Shown here: positions 15,679-18,375 of the stretch, piece after piece
How positions within the stretch are numbered: position 1 is the stretch's first letter
Layout: each line of letters opens with the position of its first letter
NCBI GenBank assembly: GCA_021809235.1
Contig: JAKBAG010000031.1
Span: 1 to 18,375 of the forward strand
From: Acidobacteriota bacterium
GTDB lineage: Bacteria > Acidobacteriota > Terriglobia > Terriglobales > Acidobacteriaceae
Length of the DNA stretch: 18,375 nt
Direction of reading: 5' to 3'
The notes under the pieces: model-generated
What the model saw: only the letters and a program-made list of their open reading frames with translations
Database searches by the model: none
What the model was told of the DNA's origin: nothing
Position numbers and translations under genes: made by a program

Positions 15679-17136
15679 TCACTGGCCCATGTCGTAGGCT
15701 TCTTCTCCGTGCTGGGAGAGATCAAGTCCTGTCATCTCGTCCTCCTCGCTGACGCGCATGCCGATCGTCTTATCCACGAGTACAAGCAGGATGAGGGTGC
15801 CGACGATGGATATGCCCCAGGCGATGGCCACGCCGGTGGCCTGGTTGAGCAGCTGATGCCAGTTGCCATCGAGGCCGCCGACAGGCAGGGGATTGCCGTG
15901 CGCGTCCTTGCCAAAGATGGGGTTGATGGCGGCAACAGCAAAGATGCCCGTGAGCAGCGCGCCGAGCGTGCCGCCAGCACCGTGAACGCCGAAGGCATCG
16001 AGGGAATCGTCGTAGCCGAAGAAGTTTTTGACGCGGGTGACCATCTGGAAGCAGAAGACTCCAGCGATAAGTCCGATAAGGAGCGCGGGGACAGGAGCAA
16101 CAAAGCCGGAGGCCGGCGTGATGGCGACCAATCCTGCGACAGCGCCGGAGATGGCACCAAGTGCAGTGGGCTTGCCGTTGTGGAGCCACTCGGCCACTGT
16201 CCAGGAGACGGCGGCAGCGGCAGCGGCAAAGTGCGTGGCTACAAAGGCGGAGGTGGCCAGCGTGCCGGCAGCCAGTGCGGATCCGGCATTGAAGCCAAAC
16301 CAGCCTACCCAGAGCATGCATGCGCCAACCACGCTGAGCACCATGGAGTGCGGCGGCATGGCCGTTTTTGGATAGCCGACGCGCTTGCCCAGATAGAGAG
16401 CCGTGACCAGGGCCGAGACGCCGGAGGTGACGTGGACCACGGTACCGCCGGCAAAGTCCAGACAGGGAATGCGGCCACCGGAGACATTGAGCAGTCCGCC
16501 GACCCCCCAGACCATGTGCGCCATGGGGCTGTAAACCAACAGCGACCAGAGAGAGAGAAAGACGGCCAGTGCGCTGAAGCGGACCCGCTCGGCGAATGCG
16601 CCGGTGATGAGTGCCGGGGTGATGATGGCAAACATGAGCTGGTAGACCATGTAGGTCTGATGGGGAATAGTGGCGGCGTAAGCGGGGTTGGGATCCAGTC
16701 CGACGCCGTGGAGCAGAACGTAGTGCAATCCACCAAGAAAGCTGTTGCCGGGGCTGAAGGCAAGCGAATATTCCACAATGGCCCAGAGCATGGTGATGAT
16801 GCCCATCATGGCGAAGCTTTGCATCATGGTGCCCAGCATGTTCTTGCGACGGACCAGACCGCCGTAAAACAGTGCCAGGCCGGGACCGGTCATCATGAGG
16901 ACGAGTGCTGCAGAGACCAGCATCCATGCGTTATCTCCAGCAGTTTGTGCGCTGGCGACGGCGGCCTGGAGTGCGGCAATCTGTGCCTGAGTTGCCGGTG
17001 CCTGAGCAGCAGGGATCTGTGCGACAGGAGACTGTGCCGCGGCGCTCGATGCGGACAGAAGGGATAGAAAGATAAGACTAAAGGCAGGCGTGGAGCGTAA
17101 AGCCCACGCAGGGAGCGTATAAGATTTCTGTAACAT
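15679..17136 (-). CDS. amtB: Ammonium transporter, Amt/MEP/Rh family
   Basis: The 485-residue inner-membrane channel has a cleavable-type signal peptide (MLQKSYTLP, hydrophobic core, ASSAAAQ near residue 35). An Ala/Gln/Pro-rich linker follows, then the usual eleven membrane helices. Conserved features include GLALFYGGLVRRKN, AFAERVRFSA, Asp227 in LDFAGGT (structural/substrate recruitment), and the pore histidine pair His235 (VVHVTSG) and His385 (FGVHGAGG). It admits ammonium to the cell, and PII proteins block it in the family. I choose ATG 17136 because it opens the signal peptide. The frame is open to a GTG at 17256, but that adds a polar 40-residue stretch without sense. No Shine-Dalgarno sequence precedes 17136. 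It is the first gene of the amtB-glnB-DUF429-glnD cluster. Confidence 0.96.
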   Translation of the reverse strand: MLQKSYTLPAWALRSTPAFSLIFLSLLSASSAAAQSPVAQIPAAQAPATQAQIAALQAAVASAQTAGDNAWMLVSAALVLMMTGPGLALFYGGLVRRKNMLGTMMQSFAMMGIITMLWAIVEYSLAFSPGNSFLGGLHYVLLHGVGLDPNPAYAATIPHQTYMVYQLMFAIITPALITGAFAERVRFSALAVFLSLWSLLVYSPMAHMVWGVGGLLNVSGGRIPCLDFAGGTVVHVTSGVSALVTALYLGKRVGYPKTAMPPHSMVLSVVGACMLWVGWFGFNAGSALAAGTLATSAFVATHFAAAAAAVSWTVAEWLHNGKPTALGAISGAVAGLVAITPASGFVAPVPALLIGLIAGVFCFQMVTRVKNFFGYDDSLDAFGVHGAGGTLGALLTGIFAVAAINPIFGKDAHGNPLPVGGLDGNWHQLLNQATGVAIAWGISIVGTLILLVLVDKTIGMRVSEEDEMTGLDLSQHGEEAYDMGQ

Positions 17137-17145
17137 TTGGTTTGG

Positions 17146-17151
17146 ATTGTA
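17146..17151 (-). promoter_or_regulatory. Candidate -10 box very close to the amtB start
   Basis: TACAAT (5 of 6 to TATAAT) on the - strand is nine bases before the amtB ATG. A transcript from here would have almost no leader. No TTGACA-like -35 box lies 17 bases further up, and no sigma-54 site is seen. Confidence 0.3.
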
Positions 17152-17204
17152 ACCGGGTTTTCCTTTTTGCCATAGATTTTTTTTGTACAGGCCTTGCCGG
17201 TGCG

Positions 17205-17225
17205 GCGCACTGCCGAAGAGTGCGC
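17205..17225. promoter_or_regulatory. Perfect dyad in the amtB/nuoB divergent gap
   Basis: GCGCACT (17205-17211) and AGTGCGC (17219-17225) are perfect 7-base arms with a 7-base centre, giving a 21-base dyad of typical operator size. On the amtB strand the centre reads CTTCGGC, so as RNA it could also fold with a C(UUCG)G cap and one bulged C. It lies midway between the two divergent genes. The binding protein is unknown. Confidence 0.5.
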
Positions 17226-17262
17226 TCCCGTCGTGATTTTCCATAAGCCAATCCACCGGAAG

Positions 17263-17925
17263 ATGGATCAGACAACCAATTCTTATGCATTTACGTCATA
17301 TACTGAGGATATGGCCCAGTCAGATCAGGATGTCTTGTCCCCAAAGTCCGGTGCTCATGCAACGGAGAAAGACGTATATCTGTTTGGTTCGCTGGAGAGT
17401 CGCGGACTGAACCGCTCCCGAGTGCGCGAGGCGACGTACGGTTATGATCAGCCGGAAGGGGTCTTTCTGACCTCGGTAGATTTTGCGCTGAACTGGGTGC
17501 GCAAGAACTCGGTGTGGCCGATGACCTTTGGTCTGGCTTGCTGCGCGATTGAGATGATGTCTGCCGGAGCTGCCCGATTTGACATCGCGCGTTTTGGAGC
17601 GGAGGTGTTTCGCCCGTCGCCGCGACAGTCGGATCTGATGGTGATTGCAGGGCGGGTATCCAATAAGATGGCCCCGGTAATCCAGCGGCTGTACGAACAG
17701 ATGCCAGAGCCGAAGTGGGTGATTTCCATGGGCGCCTGTGCCACCTCTGGCGGCGTCTTCAATAACTATGCGCTGGTGCAGGGCGTCAATCAGGTGATTC
17801 CCGTGGATGTGTATGTGCCGGGCTGCCCGCCACGTCCGGAGCAGTTGATTTATGCCATCACACTGTTGCAGGAGAAGATTCAGCGGGAAAAAGGAACGCT
17901 GCGCAAGGCGCTCAATCTGGAGTAA
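17263..17925 (+). CDS. nuoB: NADH-quinone oxidoreductase subunit B
   Basis: The 220-residue product carries the NuoB/PSST core: FGLACCAIEMM, FGAEVFRPSPRQSDLM, MGACATSGGVFNNY and VPGCPPRPEQL. Cys93, Cys94, Cys159 and Cys188 are the expected ligands of cluster N2, which passes electrons to quinone in complex I at the membrane. The start is uncertain. ATG 17263 has GGAAG right against it. ATG 17311 has GAGGAT only two bases away. The core begins well after both, so either works; using 17311 removes 16 residues. Neither nuoA nor nuoC flanks it. The upstream neighbour is divergent amtB and the downstream one an outer-membrane protein, so this is a stand-alone copy and its complex partners must be encoded elsewhere. 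Confidence 0.93.
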   Translation: MDQTTNSYAFTSYTEDMAQSDQDVLSPKSGAHATEKDVYLFGSLESRGLNRSRVREATYGYDQPEGVFLTSVDFALNWVRKNSVWPMTFGLACCAIEMMSAGAARFDIARFGAEVFRPSPRQSDLMVIAGRVSNKMAPVIQRLYEQMPEPKWVISMGACATSGGVFNNYALVQGVNQVIPVDVYVPGCPPRPEQLIYAITLLQEKIQREKGTLRKALNLE

Positions 17926-17998
17926 TGCCGAGCCGGATTGAGGGATACGTTGTCAGGGAAGACTGTTAATCAGATGTGCGACCAAGGTGCAGAAATGT

Positions 17999-18036
17999 GT
18001 CTGAGTTGAACAAAGCATGTGATACAGTCTGAGTTG
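17999..18036 (+). repeat. Direct repeat GTCTGAGTTG upstream of the barrel gene
   Basis: GTCTGAGTTG occurs at 17999-18008 and again at 18027-18036, a 28-base period, in the AT-rich gap after nuoB. The remaining gap (17926-18154) holds no gene that I can support. This could be a double protein-binding site near the promoter of the next gene. Confidence 0.4.
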
Positions 18037-18154
18037 CAAAATTGTTACGAGGCTGTGGCGTTAGGCGGTTCTGAAGGGTTATCCGGGCGTCGCCACGCAA
18101 CATTTCAACGGAATCAGCACCAAGATCAAAACAAGTTTGGTTGCGGAGGAAAAG

Positions 18155-18375
18155 ATGAACACGAAGAAGATGCAATCTGCTGTGCTGGCGGTGAGTCTGG
18201 CTGTTTCCATGGCCGGTGTATCTGCCATGGCACAGGCTGGTGCCAAGGGCAAGAAAGATGCTGCGAGCGGACCATCCCGCTGGGATATCTTTGCCGGCTA
18301 CAGTTATCTGGCTCCCCATGGAACGGTTGCTGCGCTGCAACCCGATGGTACGACGCAGAACTTCAACTACCATGC
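18155..18375 (+). CDS. Outer-membrane beta-barrel protein (3' partial)
   Basis: The first 73 codons are present and the gene runs off the window. ATG 18155 has a strong GGAGGA site (18145-18150) four bases upstream. The protein starts MNTKKMQSAVLAVS, a signal peptide with cleavage expected after SAMAQA (about residue 28). A Lys/Gly/Ala-rich linker follows, then a first barrel strand WDIFAGYSYLAP. That strand is typical of small OmpA-like/porin-family barrels, which are common in acidobacterial genomes. The function cannot be told from the fragment; a C-terminal OmpA peptidoglycan-binding domain may or may not follow. Confidence 0.75.
   Translation, partial: MNTKKMQSAVLAVSLAVSMAGVSAMAQAGAKGKKDAASGPSRWDIFAGYSYLAPHGTVAALQPDGTTQNFNYH

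Noticed and set aside
15568..17067. 499-codon open frame on the + strand opposite amtB
   Set aside because: Gly/Asp/His-rich translation without motifs, antisense to amtB.
17137..17262. Sigma-54/NtrC promoter for amtB
   Set aside because: I looked for GG-N10-GC on the amtB strand and found no acceptable match.
18055..18096. GTGGCG...CGCCAC inverted repeat as a nuoB terminator
   Set aside because: The arms are only six bases with a 30-base loop, no T-run follows, and it lies 130 bases past the nuoB stop.
17966..18373. - strand frame running across the gap and the barrel gene
   Set aside because: It is antisense to a gene with a strong ribosome-binding site and signal peptide, and has no recognisable domain.

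Overview
The window looks like chromosomal DNA of a GC-rich Gram-negative bacterium, most likely an acidobacterium (Acidobacteriaceae/Terriglobia type). This is an inference from gene content and style, not a database match. The clues are exported peptidases, a YncE-like propeller fused to a phosphoesterase, a UbiA-like prenyltransferase of the kind linked to futalosine menaquinone synthesis, a full AmtB/PII/GlnD nitrogen-sensing set, and an outer-membrane protein beginning with a 'DIFAGYSYL' barrel strand. I see no tRNA, rRNA, insertion sequence, CRISPR array or prophage. Base use is even, apart from AT-rich dips in the gaps before lon, before amtB/nuoB and before the last gene.

Left part (1-6029). 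A 5'-truncated propeller/phosphoesterase gene on the + strand converges on a two-gene - strand unit encoding exported metallopeptidases: an M42-like aminopeptidase, then an M28 peptidase of the glutamate carboxypeptidase II/transferrin-receptor type. The phosphoesterase and M28 genes share the same four bases as their stop codons. Together these genes suggest scavenging of phosphate and peptides outside the cytoplasm.

Middle part (6030-11370, + strand). A divergent promoter gap leads to a UbiA-family prenyltransferase and then pheA (prephenate dehydratase, TTG start). A 378-base non-coding gap precedes lon, the ATP-dependent protease, which ends at a clear intrinsic terminator. guaD (guanine deaminase, TTG start) follows and converges on glnD.

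Right part (11384-17136, - strand). This is a nitrogen-control cluster read right to left: amtB (ammonium channel), glnB (PII, Tyr51 present), an uncharacterised DUF429/RNase-H-fold-like gene that starts inside the end of glnB, and glnD (PII uridylyltransferase/uridylyl-removing enzyme). Channel, sensor and sensor-modifying enzyme are thus all encoded together, with one unexplained probable nuclease-fold protein between the sensor and its modifier. This is the most unusual arrangement in the window.

Right edge (17263-18375, + strand). nuoB, a complex I subunit, stands alone and divergent from amtB. It is followed by the start of a signal-peptide-bearing outer-membrane beta-barrel gene cut by the window end. 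Several inverted repeats in the amtB/nuoB and amtB/glnB gaps are unexplained by the genes and may be regulatory.
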